From positions 63,953,774 to 64,017,773 of the forward strand of contig CM036758.1 of the NCBI GenBank assembly GCA_020796225.1: a DNA stretch of 64,000 nt, written 5' to 3'. Position 1 is the stretch's first letter. Each line of letters opens with the position of its first letter. Below the pieces are notes generated by a model. It did not search any database. It had not been told where the DNA came from and was given only the letters and a program-made list of their open reading frames with translations. Positions 11,716 to 21,810 of this stretch are shown here, piece after piece. Source of the DNA: Arion vulgaris (taxonomy: Eukaryota > Mollusca > Gastropoda > Stylommatophora > Arionidae). A program made the position numbers and the translations under genes.

Positions 11716-12290
11716 TACATGCACTTTACAAATCTGACACCAAAATTTGTAATGGCTTATTTTTCGCACCCAAACGTTCCACAAGTAAGAAAAGGAATTG
11801 ATCCTCCTATCTCCTGTAAACTTGGTTCAAGAAATGGGAAGAACCATGCACATTTCTTACTCAACGACATGCAAAACTGCGGGACTTTCTCATTCTACTT
11901 TCGATCCTGCCCATTTCGTTTTTATTTGTGTTGTTCATTTTGCTGCCATTTCTTTATTAATCTCCTAGAAATGCTATATTCGAACCAAGAATTGCTTGCA
12001 CGATGCCAACAAGAGAATATGGGCACTATCATCCGAAGACGACGCTGGAAATGGATTGGACATGTGATGCGCATGGAGACTGGTTCCGACACTAAAACTG
12101 CACTGAGATAGACTCCAGAGGGTAGGCGAAAGTGTGGAAGACCCAAGACGACCTGGAGGAGAACGATAGAGCAAGAGCTGAAGGAAATGAATCATAGCTG
12201 GAACACAATACAGAGGAAGGCCATGAACAGGTAAGAATGGTGTACGTTTGTTGCTGCCCTAAACGCCAAGGGCGTAACAGGCTAAAGAGA
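11716..12290 (+). pseudogene. LINE-A 3' end (reverse-transcriptase C-terminal region)
   Basis: From about 11990 one frame reads RRRWKWIGHVMRM, then a stop replacing the expected W before TPEGRRKCGRPKTTWRR, and ends near EWCTFVAALNAKG. This is the conserved tail region seen after the RT domain of many non-LTR elements (W.GH..RM ... GRP..TW ... W..fv.AL). In-frame stops mark it as dead. 11716-11990 holds no recognised sequence. Confidence 0.78.
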
Positions 12291-12295
12291 GAGAC

Positions 12296-12660
12296 ATGCT
12301 ATATGGTAATTCAGTAGCCATCTTTGGTTTGTTTTAGTTAGCGATACGCATTAAGTCTAATTCTATCACGAAAATTGCACTGAGATAGACACCAGAGGGT
12401 AACCGAGAACGTGGAAGATCAAAATTGTCCTGGAGGAGAAGAATAGAACTATTACTGACAGAAATAAATCACAGACAGAAATAAATCACAGACAGAAATA
12501 AATCACAGACAGAAATAAATCACAGACAGAAATAAATCACAGACAGAAATAAATCACAGACAGAAATAAATCACAGACAGAAATAAATCACAGACAGAAA
12601 TAAATCACAGACAGAAATAAATCACAGACAGAAATAAATCACAGACAGAAATAAATCACA
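12296..12660 (+). pseudogene. LINE-A second fragment, expanded by a 17-bp tandem array
   Basis: Begins with GGTAATTCAGTAGCCAT and GTTAGCGATACG, also found at 57954-58230 and 61005-61290 (minus). It then follows the A-family frame (ALR, stop, TPEG) up to GACAGAAATAAATCACAG, where the array starts. The LINE text resumes at CTGGAATACAATAC. Confidence 0.72.
12458..12660. repeat. 17-bp minisatellite (CAGACAGAAATAAATCA)n
   Basis: About 11-12 almost identical copies of a 17-bp unit. The unit is a slightly altered copy of LINE-A sequence at this very position, so the array arose by local tandem duplication inside the fragment. Confidence 0.93.
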
Positions 12661-12667
12661 GCTGGAA

Positions 12668-12838
12668 TACAATACCTCTTCTTCTTCGAACCATCTGTTA
12701 AACCACTCTTTGTGACCTGTATGTGATTTGAGCCTAAGAGCGATTGTACGTTGTGCCAGTTATGAGTCTACAAGTAGGCCAGCACATCTGATCTCTGTGA
12801 CACTTTTTATTTACTAGAATAGCTTCCTTAGGCCCCTA
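12668..12838 (-). mobile_element. SINE4 copy, 5'-truncated
   Basis: Plus-strand order CTCTTCTTCTTCGAACC, then AAACCACTCTTTGTGACCTG, CCTAAGAGCGATTGTACG and TTAGGCCCCTACCTCAG: the inverse of the copies at 29467-29707 and 34645-34906, ending before the 5' core. Confidence 0.75.
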
Positions 12839-12844
12839 CCTCAG

Positions 12845-12976
12845 TTATGTTTCTGTTATAATTTTGTTATGTTTCTGTTATAATTTTGTTATGTTTCTGT
12901 TATAATTTTGTTATGTTTCTGTTATAATTTTGTTATGTTTCTGTTATAATGTTGTTATGTTTCTGTTATAATTTTG
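12845..12976. repeat. 22-bp tandem repeat, 6 units
   Basis: Unit TTATGTTTCTGTTATAATTT plus TG, nearly perfect. It starts just past the truncated SINE4. Confidence 0.93.
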
Positions 12977-12984
12977 TCAAACAG

Positions 12985-13080
12985 CTAAAAACACTGTACT
13001 GTAGTTTTACAAAATACAAAAACAATAACAATACAAAGCAACGTTTCCACCAAATGGACTTTATCAAGTAAAGGATAGAA
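12985..13080 (-). repeat. Interspersed repeat (GAAACGTTGC family), minus copy
   Basis: Plus-strand TAGTTTTACAAAATACA and CAACGTTTCCACCAAA are the inverse of sequence at 13835-13911 and 36895-36985. Short, non-coding, family unknown. Confidence 0.6.
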
Positions 13081-13189
13081 CAGTAGTGAAGAAATTATAT
13101 TTTTGTGCGCAATTGACGTGTTTATTTTAGTTCGTTTGTCCAAATTCTGCGAATTTTCTTTACAACTAACCTTTCTGATGCTCTAAATG

Positions 13190-13500
13190 TGGGCAAGCAA
13201 TGGACCAGACTGATGTTCTGAATTCCCTAAGGGAGAGAGGATGCGTAAATGATTCAAGTATTAAGAGTGAATCTACAACACTAACCAGACTGCAAGATTA
13301 CCAAGTCAAATGGGGTGCAGATAGACAAGCGTAATATGATAGAAGTCAAAGAAAAATGGTAAACCAACAAATAACAGGTGTCGTTAGTTGCCACACGCTG
13401 AGAGATATACACAAGAGGAGATCGGAACACTTATGAACTAATTAGTTTGATGTGCATTGATGATGATCCGATGACTAAACAAAACTAAACAAATAACCAT
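13190..13500 (+). pseudogene. LINE-G fragment downstream of RNase H
   Basis: One frame gives AMDQTDVLNSLRERG...ITGVVSCHTL...RRSEHL, recognisably homologous to SMDKSDIINVL...RTGVVSLNTL...RSEQLW in the better LINE-G copy at 32600-33345. It has internal stops. Confidence 0.62.
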
Positions 13501-13834
13501 TTTTCTGTAACTTGTTTTTTCTTGTCTGTGTTCAATTTTTTTACAACTATTTATGTTGTTGATTGATTTCTATGTCCCGATTCTGTGGTTTACCTTTACA
13601 ACTTGTCTTTGCTCAAGTTCTTTGGGTTTTTTTCTGATACTGGTACTTACTTTTACATCTAACTTTTACGTAATTTTTGTATTCTCTGTAGTTTTCTGCA
13701 ACCTTTCTTTACATACTGTCCTTTGTTAACTTCTTTTGTTATTTTTCCTGTTGTTTAGCTTACACTATATTACAGTAAACACACACGTCAACCTCCTTGT
13801 TAGTTCAATATAAATTCGTTACTCTTGTTGTGTC
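13501..13834. other. T-rich spacer, nothing recognised
   Basis: Pyrimidine-rich sequence with no open frame of interest, RNA gene or tandem repeat. Confidence 0.5.
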
Positions 13835-14200
13835 GATTGCTTGAAAAAGGCCTTTTGGTTGAAACGTTGCTGTATATCGTCACTGTTTCTGTATTTTGTA
13901 AAACTATAGTACAGAGTGTTCAAGATAATTGCAGCCCCATTGACAATTCGAAACTTGCCAGGTACACATTGAGTTGTGTTTATTTACTATTTAAACCGGT
14001 TCTGACTAGCTCGTCCTACGTCACATTTGTTCATCGCCCTTCCCGCACTACAATTACACACCGTCACACAACCTTGACCTATACTACGTCATAATTGAAC
14101 CTTCTCATTCCCATACATATATGCCAGATTAGCTCCATTTACGGGCTGCTTTTAAGTTGAACACCCTGTACTTTGTTTTACGTGTTTCGCTAATACAAGT
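13835..14200 (+). repeat. Interspersed repeat (GAAACGTTGC family) split by a MITE
   Basis: GGTTGAAACGTTGCTGTAT followed by TGTATTTTGTAAAACTATAG, then the 257-bp MITE, then CTTTGTTTTACGTGTTTCGC. The copy at 36895-37000 has the same order without the MITE. Confidence 0.75.
13912..14168. mobile_element. TA-flanked MITE with inverted ends (Tc1/mariner-like)
   Basis: Left end CAGAGTGTTCAAGATAATTG and right end, read inverted, CAGGGTGTTCAACTTAAAAG, each continuing into GCAGCCC. TA dinucleotides flank it at 13910-13911 and 14169-14170. 257 bp, no transposase. The uninterrupted relative at about 36970 supplies the empty site. The TA target and CAGGGTGTTCAA-type ends suit a Tc1/mariner-like MITE. Confidence 0.85.
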
Positions 14201-14319
14201 TATATAGAGATGTGCACAGACACCAGTTGATCGCTAAATACTTTATGAGTATACAAGTCCATGTTTGAAAACGGTAGAAGAAGAAGAATGAATATCTAGT
14301 AGTCATCATCAAGATGCGT

Positions 14320-14690
14320 ATCCTTTATAGGACTTTGCAGCACATCTGAAATTCTCTCTGTCTCTAGCCAGTTCACCCACTTCATCGATGGTCACGTTCG
14401 TGGTTTCTTTAATACCTTGTAACCATCTTCATCTTGGTCTGCCCCTGCCTCTGCGTCCTGGGACCCTGCCCTCTAGAATTGTTCTTTCCAGGCCATCGTG
14501 ACGCTTGATGTGACTAAAGTATGTAATTTCTGTATAGTATGTTGTTTATCAGCCAATTCTCTTTAACATTTAGTTCTTTCAGGACATCAGTGTTCTTTCT
14601 TTTTCATGTCCATGGTATTTGTAGGATCTTTCTGTAGCATTTAGTTTCGAAGCCTGGATTTTCGTTCTTAATCTAGTAGTATCTGTTTTA
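14320..14690 (-). pseudogene. LINE-B-like 3' end
   Basis: Minus-strand reading gives GRGRPR-like then WLQGIKETTNVTIDEVGEL and ARDRE, the usual non-LTR tail segment. It is related to but distinct from the copy at 14840. Several stops and frameshifts. Confidence 0.65.
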
Positions 14691-14839
14691 ATTATAGCTA
14701 CATGAATGAAAACTGATTGTCGTGCTATGGTGGCAAAGTCAACAAGTAACGCTTTTCTTATCTAACGGTTCAGACTACAGAAGAAAACATTACCTTTCCG
14801 AGACTAACAACCCCTTCCTAAGGTTTGAGGAACATTGAA

Positions 14840-15230
14840 AAAGCGGCCGAGAAGATCATTAATGCCGTTGAATGCAAATGCTACAGAGAGTACTAAGAAT
14901 ATTATGGACAGAGAAAAGAACAAATGCTTCTGTTCTGCAACAGCTTGATATTAAAGAGAGTTGGCTATTAAAGAGCATAAAAACAAGGAAAATTAAATAC
15001 TTCGGATACATCAAACGCCATGAGTGCCTAGAGAAAATAATTTGGAAGGGAATGGTACCTGGAATAAGAATGAGAGGAAGACCTAGAAAATAATGGGTGC
15101 AAGATGTCATTTACGATTTGAGAATGACTGCTGCTGAGGCCGGTCAACTTGCACAGAACAGAGAGTTTTTCAGGACTGCTGTCATGGGAGTCAAGTTTCG
15201 GAAGGGACCAGCTACTTGATGATGATGATG
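14840..15230 (+). pseudogene. LINE-B 3' end with (GATGATG) tail
   Basis: Frame RILWTEKRTNASVLQQLDIK, then KYFGYIKRHE, RMRGRPRK, a stop where W is expected, and WVQDVIYDLRMTAAEAGQL. It ends with GCTACTTGATGATGATGATGG, the short trinucleotide tail usual for this group. This is the best-preserved LINE-B tail in the window. Confidence 0.8.
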
Positions 15231-15600
15231 GTGAAGGTTTGAGTTAGGGGTAAATTTAAATTCTTTGTCGTCGTTCATAGTTCATAGTTCATAAGTACGG
15301 TTCCAACCTCACTACAACGGGTCACCCCATAATTGCTCCGTTCCTGTGACAATGAAAATCACACGAAATGCTAACAACTGTGAAATGTTTCTGTGTGAAC
15401 TAATTCCAGAATGAAACAGCCGCGTACCGCCACAAAAGAAACCTGCACCGCATAAAATGCATATGGCCGTCGCTAATGTAGCAACACAAAACTGTTCATC
15501 ACTTGAATTGCAATTCTTGTCGAAGGAACATCAATCATGACAAAATCCAGCTTTCTGCACTCGCAATATAACTGCATCGACATATAACTTGTCGTCGTAT
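15231..15600. other. Spacer, nothing recognised
   Basis: No open frame with family features. A short ATAGTTCATAGTTCATA run is present at about 15277. Confidence 0.45.
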
Positions 15601-15770
15601 TTGCTCAGATGTTGACACTTTGAGCAAGATTGATTGACATGCTAATGGGAGATTGATTGACATGCTAATGGGGAGATTGACTGACATGCTAATTGGGAGA
15701 TTGGAACAATCATGGACATGTCCGATGTACAATGAAGACAATCATAATATGAACAATCTTCTTTCTTCAT
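15601..15770 (+). pseudogene. LINE-G fragment with 25-bp tandem repeat
   Basis: Three to four copies of a 25-bp unit around GATTGATTGACATGCTAATG (15628-15705) run into a frame LEQSWTCPMYNEDNHNMNN. That matches SEQLWTCPMCDED in the 33-kb LINE-G copy; its second Cys has changed to Tyr here. Confidence 0.65.
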
Positions 15771-15782
15771 TCTCTCATCTCT

Positions 15783-16110
15783 TTAATCATGTCTTGCCTT
15801 ACAGCGGCGGGATAAAAAAGACACTTGGAGAACGGACTTTGTGTGCTTCATAAATAGTATTTTCACTGCCTCTGTTATTTTTGAGGTCCACCTTTTCCGT
15901 AGACATTTTGCTTTGTGTCTACTGTATCGGAGTAGCACTGCTCTTTGAAGCGAACTGTCTGTTGGTATCCTACGTATGTGACCGAACCATTTCATTTGTT
16001 GTTTCTTAATAAATTTCGGTACTGTTGTTGTGCCCACTTTTTTCCTGATATCTTCTTTTCTAAATGCGTCCTTTCCTCATACTTCAAGCATTTTGCATAG
16101 ACACTTCATC
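15783..16110 (-). pseudogene. LINE-C 3' region
   Basis: Minus frame ...KKQQMKWFGHIRRI..., LQRAVLLRYSRHKAKC and KRWTSKITE: the W.GH..R and (R/K)RW segments of a non-LTR tail. Close to the copies at 42192-42515 and 50705-51020 (KWFGHVSRLRTDS). Confidence 0.75.
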
Positions 16111-16185
16111 TCTGTTGTGACTAGTTTTCAACGTGGAATATTGTACATAGAATATTATAAACGGTTATTAACACTATTAATTGTG

Positions 16186-16219
<34 letters not shown>

Positions 16220-17325
16220 CGGTGGTGATGATGACGGTGGTGATGATGATGGTGGTGATGATGATGATGATGTTGATGATGATGATGATGATGACGGTGG
16301 TGATGATGATGATGGTGGTGATGATGATGATGTTGATGATGATGATGATGATGAGGGTGATGATGATGATGGTGATGATGATGATGATGGTGATGTTGAT
16401 GATGATGATGATGATGTTGATGATGATGATGTTTATGATGATGATGATGATGTTGATGATGATGATGTTGATAATGATGATGTTGATGATGATGATAATG
16501 ATGGTGATGATGGTGATAGTAGTGTTGATGATGGAGATAAGAATGATGAGGATAACGGTGTCAATAGTATTAATGATAACGATAAATCGCTGATATGATG
16601 ACAGTGAAGTTGATGATGATGTCATGTGGTTGTATAATGATTATGTTGTACAATGATCCTGATGATGCATATATGATGATGATGATGATGACATGTAATG
16701 TTGATGGTGATAATGAAGACGATAATGTTTATAATATTGATGATAATGATGACGATGATAATGATGACGATGAAGATGATGATGACGACCATGATGATAA
16801 CGATGATAATGATGATGACGATGATGATGATGATGGCGACCATGATGATGATGATGAACATGATGATGATGAACATGATGATGAACATGATGATGATGAC
16901 TGATGATGATGAGACCATGATGATGATGATGATAACTATGATGATGAAATGATGATATGATGATGACGATGATAATGATGATGACGACCATGATGATGAT
17001 GACGACCATGATGATGATGACGACCATGATGATGATGATGATGACGACCATGATGATGATGACGACCATGATGATGATGACGACCATGATGATGATGATG
17101 ATAATGATGATGACGATGATGATGATGATAACGACGATGAAAAAAACTATGATGGTTATGCTGATGATAATGATGATATGATAATGATGGTGATGATAAA
17201 GACGATGATGATGGCGATGATGATAACGATGAAAACGATGATGATGGTACTGATGGTGAAACCGATGACGACGATAACGATGATGATAACGATGATAATA
17301 ACGATGATATTGACGATAACAATGA
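16186..17325. repeat. (GAT)n microsatellite block, 1.1 kb
   Basis: GAT triplets with GGT, GTT, GAC, AAC and ACGACC variants. ACGACCATGATGATGATG recurs in tandem at 16983-17090. Asp, Met or Ile/His strings in the frames are artefacts of the triplet repeat. Confidence 0.95.
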
Positions 17326-17782
17326 TTTCCACATTGTACCACGAACCATCACCTGGTACCAGAATTACACTAGACTGTCGCAGTTGTCAACCGCCAAGCT
17401 CTCCTCTCACATTTACCCATCAAACTGGTTATAAATTGAGTATCATCACATGCGGCAGCTGTAGTAGGCGTTCCTTGCATCAGGATATGGATCTGTTTAA
17501 AGACAGTGAAACATCTCCCCATCAGAACATAGACCATAGTCATACATAAACTTCCAGAACTCTTTCAGAAATAGTTAACCGATTGACAGCAGCAATGAGA
17601 ATCACAGAAAGAACAAAACCCAGTAACTAAAGTTGTCGTGTTGCTTTTTTTTCTTCAATTACGACGTGGGACTAAGTCATAGACAAAAAAAAAACATTGA
17701 CAAATTTGTGACAGAAATTTGATCGTGTTAAACAAATTCTCTCTGTTTTATTGCTGTCAAGTTCGTTATCAGATTTTTATCA
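17326..17782. other. Non-repetitive sequence upstream of the candidate exon
   Basis: No repeat family match seen. Two poly-A/T runs (17646-17654, 17685-17694). This could be promoter, 5' UTR or upstream intron of the exon at 17803, but no core promoter motif is convincing. Confidence 0.35.
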
Positions 17783-17802
17783 GTAAAAGACGCAGATCAG
17801 TC

Positions 17803-17892
17803 ATGCTTCAAATATCGAAATCTGTAATGCTGTTGCTTATGATGACAAGTTTGCTGGTTCAGCAAGTTTACAGTGCTGAACAGTTAACAAAG
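17803..17892 (+). CDS. Candidate first coding exon of a secreted protein (signal peptide)
   Basis: ATG at 17803 with a purine (G) at -3 opens exactly 30 codons. They read MLQISKSV, a hydrophobic stretch (MLLLMMTSLLVQQV), then YSA followed by EQLTK. This is a textbook signal peptide with a plausible cleavage after Y-S-A. The exon ends at AAAG|GTAAGT, a full-consensus splice donor, in phase 0. A possible acceptor (TTTTTATCAG) lies at about 17773-17782. The frame runs on to about 17955 if unspliced. No downstream exon was recognised, so the protein is unknown. It is the only host-gene-like piece in the window, and a chance hydrophobic frame cannot be excluded. Confidence 0.42.
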
Positions 17893-18825
17893 GTAAGTGT
17901 GAATTACTGTAAGGACATATGTTTTTGTATGCATAACTATTGTTTTTATCAATAAAGTACTGAATGTACATTTCAAACAGAAGTTGTGTGTACTACTTGG
18001 TATTAATTAGCTCTTTCACTCCTTTATTTTTTTAAACAACGGGACTCACTTATTTTACAATGCATACTAAATTAAAGTAATCAGACTTTGTGTCAACTTT
18101 AAAAACATCAGAGCCAATATATCAGCTCAGAGGGTGAAATGGTTATGTTTGTTTTCACGTTTTTGTAAACAAATTGACTACCAAGAGCCGTTGCCTGTAC
18201 CATATTGTCTGTTTCGTTTGAACGTGTGCCGACGAACGGCACCACGTTTGGTTTCATTTTCAAGTTAGCTCTAAATTAACATTAATGCGTTACTATAACC
18301 ACCGATTCCTAATTTTGTTTTATTGTATTCACCCGTTTTTGAATTTATTTGTAGTCAACGCGATAAATATGGTGCATCAGACTGATTTTGCGAGAAGGTT
18401 TGCTTTTCATATCACCATCAATGTCCATCACTATTAATGCGAGTCTTACTTCTACTTCAGTGGTAATTGTAATTTCGATCGCCAAGTAAAAGGTTAGGGT
18501 ATCATGCAGTCCAACCTCGTGCCGTTTGCACACTAAGAATTTGTTTTAACCAAAGAACACTAGAATTTCAGCGGCACATGATCACTACCACAGAATATTA
18601 TCAACTTTGTTACCGGTGTCACCTGTTCTTCATTTACTCTTTCACCTGCATTCTATTAGCTTGTTAAATAAGTAAATCTACTTGTCTTCAGAAGAAAAAA
18701 AATCTCGTTCATCAAATTTTGTTCACAATTTCCGGAACAAACAATAACTTCATTTATACATACGCCACGGAGCGAATAAAATGCGCAAAAAAATATTATG
18801 CATATTTTGTTTTTCAATGCCGTAG
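17893..18825. other. Non-repetitive AT-rich spacer or candidate intron
   Basis: Follows the splice donor at 17892/17893. No tandem repeat or mobile element recognised, and no convincing next exon. If the exon is real, this would be the start of a long intron. Confidence 0.35.
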
Positions 18826-19598
18826 TTATATAATAATTATTATTAATTCCTCTCGTACCGTTATTACGTTACATAGGGCCTGCAAGTAACTTCTCCATAC
18901 CGCTCTATCCTGGGCAACTCGCTCAATCTCATCCGTGGAACTGAGACCGAAATTTCCTTCCTCTCTCAGCAAAGTTCGTTTCATGGTCTCCTTCAATGCC
19001 TGCTTTGATATTCGTTGATCATTTCTCCTCAAGGTGTGTTCAACATATCTCCATCTTCTCTTTCTTATAACAGTTGTCACCAGTGGTTGACCAGACATTT
19101 CTCTGATTTCATCACTTCTCCTGAATTCGTTCCATTTTATATTTATTATTTTTCGCAGACATCTATTTTCAAATGCATTCAACTTGCTTTCTATATCTTT
19201 AGTCATTTTCCAACTCTCGCTTGGCATATGTTAGGATTGATACAACATTTGAATTGAAAATTCGTAATTTAGTTTTAATACTATATAATTTGCAGTTTCA
19301 TATTTTATTTAGACTTTTAAAGCTGATGTTGCTTTGCCAATTTGTATCATAATTTCTTTTTAACATTTCCTGTGCAATCAAAATTGCTACCTAAATAGGT
19401 GAACTGCTCTGTTATTTTTATCATTTTAGATTCAGGGTGATATCTGCTTACTTGCCATAGGTGTCTTCATTATATTTGTTTTTTCATAGCTTATCTACAG
19501 TCCAACTTTTGATGCTATAGATGACAAGTTGTCTGTTTTTCTTTGCATATCTTGGTTGTTTCTACTTAACAAGCAATATCATCTACAAAATCCAAATC
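18826..19598 (-). pseudogene. LINE-E fragment spanning RT palm to 3' end
   Basis: Reading the minus strand from 19598: DFVDDIAC (the F-x-D-D catalytic box, V where most non-LTR elements have A), then EKTDNLSSIASKVGL...EKTNIMKTP, and near the 3' end LRKIINIKWNEFRRSDEIR, RKRRWRYVEHTLRRND and AVWRSYLQAL, with an ATT-type tail at 18826-18845. Frameshifts and stops are present. The GRPK segment expected after the RKRRW box is deleted. Confidence 0.8.
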
Positions 19599-19725
19599 TT
19601 CTAGTTGACTATTTTCTCAACCTTATTTGTAGCATCAACCAGTTTTCTTTGATTTTGAGTTCTTTCTGGGTAGATATATTTGTTCTCTTCTCTGTCCAAG
19701 ATATACGTAGGACTCTTATGTAACA
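19598..19725 (-). pseudogene. LINE-B fragment, minus
   Basis: Minus reading SWTEKRTNIST-like, then KELKIKENWLMLQ, homologous to LINE-B at 21955-22090. Its upstream end runs straight into the 16/19-bp array. Confidence 0.7.
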
Positions 19726-20655
19726 CTTATATTCTTCTGTAGTTATATTCTTCTGTAGCACTTATATTCTTCTGTAACACTTATATTCTTCTGTAGTTAT
19801 ATTCTTCTGTAGTTATATTCTTCTGTAGTTATATTCTTCTGTAGTTATATTCTTCTGTAACACTTATATTCTTCTGTAACACTTATATTCTTCTGTAGTT
19901 ATATTCTTCTGTAGTTATATTCTTCTGTAACACTTATATTCTTCTGTAGTTATATTCTTCTTTAGTTATATTCTTCTGTAGTTATATTCTTCTGTAGTTA
20001 TATTCTTCTGTAGTTATATTCTTCTGTAGTTATATTCTTCTGTAGTTATATTCTTCTGTAACACTTATATTCTTCTGTAGTTATATTCTTCTGTAGTTAT
20101 ATTCTTCTGTAGTTATATTCTTCTGTAGTTATATTCTTCTGTAGCACTTATATTCTTCTGTAACACTTATATTCTTCTGTAGTTATATTCTTCTGTAGTT
20201 ATATTCTTCTGTAGTTATATTCTTCTGTAGTTATATTCTTCTGTAACACTTATATTCTTCTGTAACACTTATATTCTTCTGTAGTTATATTCTTCTGTAG
20301 TTATATTCTTCTGTAACACTTATATTCTTCTGTAGTTATATTCTTCTGTAGTTATATTCTTCTGTAGTTATATTCTTCTGTAGTTATATTCTTCTGTAGT
20401 TATATTCTTCTGTAACACTTATATTCTTCTGTAGTTATATTCTTCTGTAGTTATATTCTTCTGTAGTTATATTCTTCTGTAGTTATATTCTTCTGTAGCA
20501 CTTATATTCTTCTGTAACACTTATATTCTTCTGTAGTTATATTCTTCTGTAACACTTATATTCTTCTGTAGTTATATTCTTCTGTAGTTATATTCTTCTG
20601 TAGTTATATTCTTCTGTAGTTATATTCTTCTGTAGTTATATTCTTCTGTAGTTAT
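19722..20655. repeat. Two-unit minisatellite (16-bp and 19-bp units) derived from LINE-B
   Basis: About 55 units of TTATATTCTTCTGTAG (16 bp) interspersed with TTATATTCTTCTGTAACAC or ...GCAC (19 bp). The 19-bp form matches the inverse of LINE-B at about 21955-21980 (GAATATAAGTGTTACAGAAG). The array begins exactly where the minus-strand LINE-B fragment would continue. Confidence 0.93.
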
Positions 20656-21214
20656 ATACTTAAAGATAATGTTGTTGCAGAGCGGAATGAAGCAAACAGG
20701 ACAACCACTTTCAAAATGAAGATGGAGGTTGAGGCCGTTACTGCTGCCATCAAATTGCAATTTGGGACACTGTCTGATGCCATCATTGTGTTCGATTCTC
20801 AATATTTTCAAACTGTCCACTGCTGTTAGTTTATAATTCTGTTTTACAAGTCAACATCTATACAAACTGAGGATATAAACGGATTAGATTCTTTATGTGG
20901 GTTGTTATTGCTAAAACTTACTTTCAAGCTTTAGTCAAAAAATCTAGTTCTTGTAATGGTGTATTTATCTAATCACTCTATTTTCAACATTTTACCGTTT
21001 TTATAACAGACTTGTCTTTTTGACCGAGACGGACTCATGATGTACAGAAAAGTGTTTTTACCTAACGGACTCCGATGTACAGAAGTGTTTTAAAGCTTGT
21101 TATTTTCTGTAGCAGAATACACACTTTTGTCCTTAGCGAATATTATTACCAATATAGCAACTTAGTATTTTTTTTAAGTGTTTATTCCAAAGTAATAATT
21201 GTATTTTATGAAGT
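20656..21214. other. Spacer, nothing recognised
   Basis: No open frame with features. GACTCATGATGTACAGAAAAG and CGGACTCCGATGTACAGAAG (about 21030-21082) are a loose direct repeat of about 45 bp. Confidence 0.45.
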
Positions 21215-21222
21215 ACAAAATA

Positions 21223-21712
21223 TTACTCGTATATTACTCGTATAAGCTCTACATTGCTTGTATATTGATAGTATAAGCTCGTATATTGCTTGTATATTGA
21301 TAGTATAAGCTCGTATATTGCTCGTATATTGCTCGTATATTGCTCGTATATTGCTCGTATATTGCTAGTATATTTCTTGTATATTGCTTGATAGCTCGTA
21401 CATTGCTTGAATATTGATAGTATAAGCTCGTATATTGCTCGTATATTGCTAGTATATTGCTCGTATATTGCTCGTATATTGTTCGTATAAGCTCGTACAT
21501 TGCTTGTATATTGATAGTATAAGCTCGTATATTGCTCGTATAAGCTCGTATATTGCTTGTATATTGATAGTATAAGCTCGTATATTGCTCGTATATTGCT
21601 CGTATAAGCTCTACATTGCTTGTATATTGATAGTATAACTCGTATATTGCTCGTATATTGCTAGTATATTGCTCGTATATATTTTTCGTATAAGCTCGTA
21701 AATTGCTAAAAT
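21223..21712. repeat. 11-bp-based minisatellite (CTCGTATATTG)n
   Basis: CTCGTATATTG units alternate with longer blocks containing TTGATAGTATAAG, giving a loose higher-order pattern. The 156-aa minus frame (YTSNIRAIYEQ-like) is due to the repeat. Confidence 0.93.
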
Positions 21713-21719
21713 TATACAC

Positions 21720-21810
21720 TGTTCAAATAAAATTATTTCCTCATTAAATTAATTGTACTGTTCTTACAATAGTTTTTCTTAATTAAATTAATGTTACTAA
21801 TCAAGCAGCA
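21720..21810. repeat. Degenerate monomers of the 78-bp satellite
   Basis: AAATAAAATTATTTCCTCATT and TTAATTAAATTAATGTTAC resemble the 78-bp units at 22884-23375, suggesting that the satellite was split by the LINE-B insertion. Confidence 0.5.

Noticed and set aside
16030..17342. Asp- or Met-rich frames
   Set aside because: Direct translation of (GAT)n, with no non-repeat domain.
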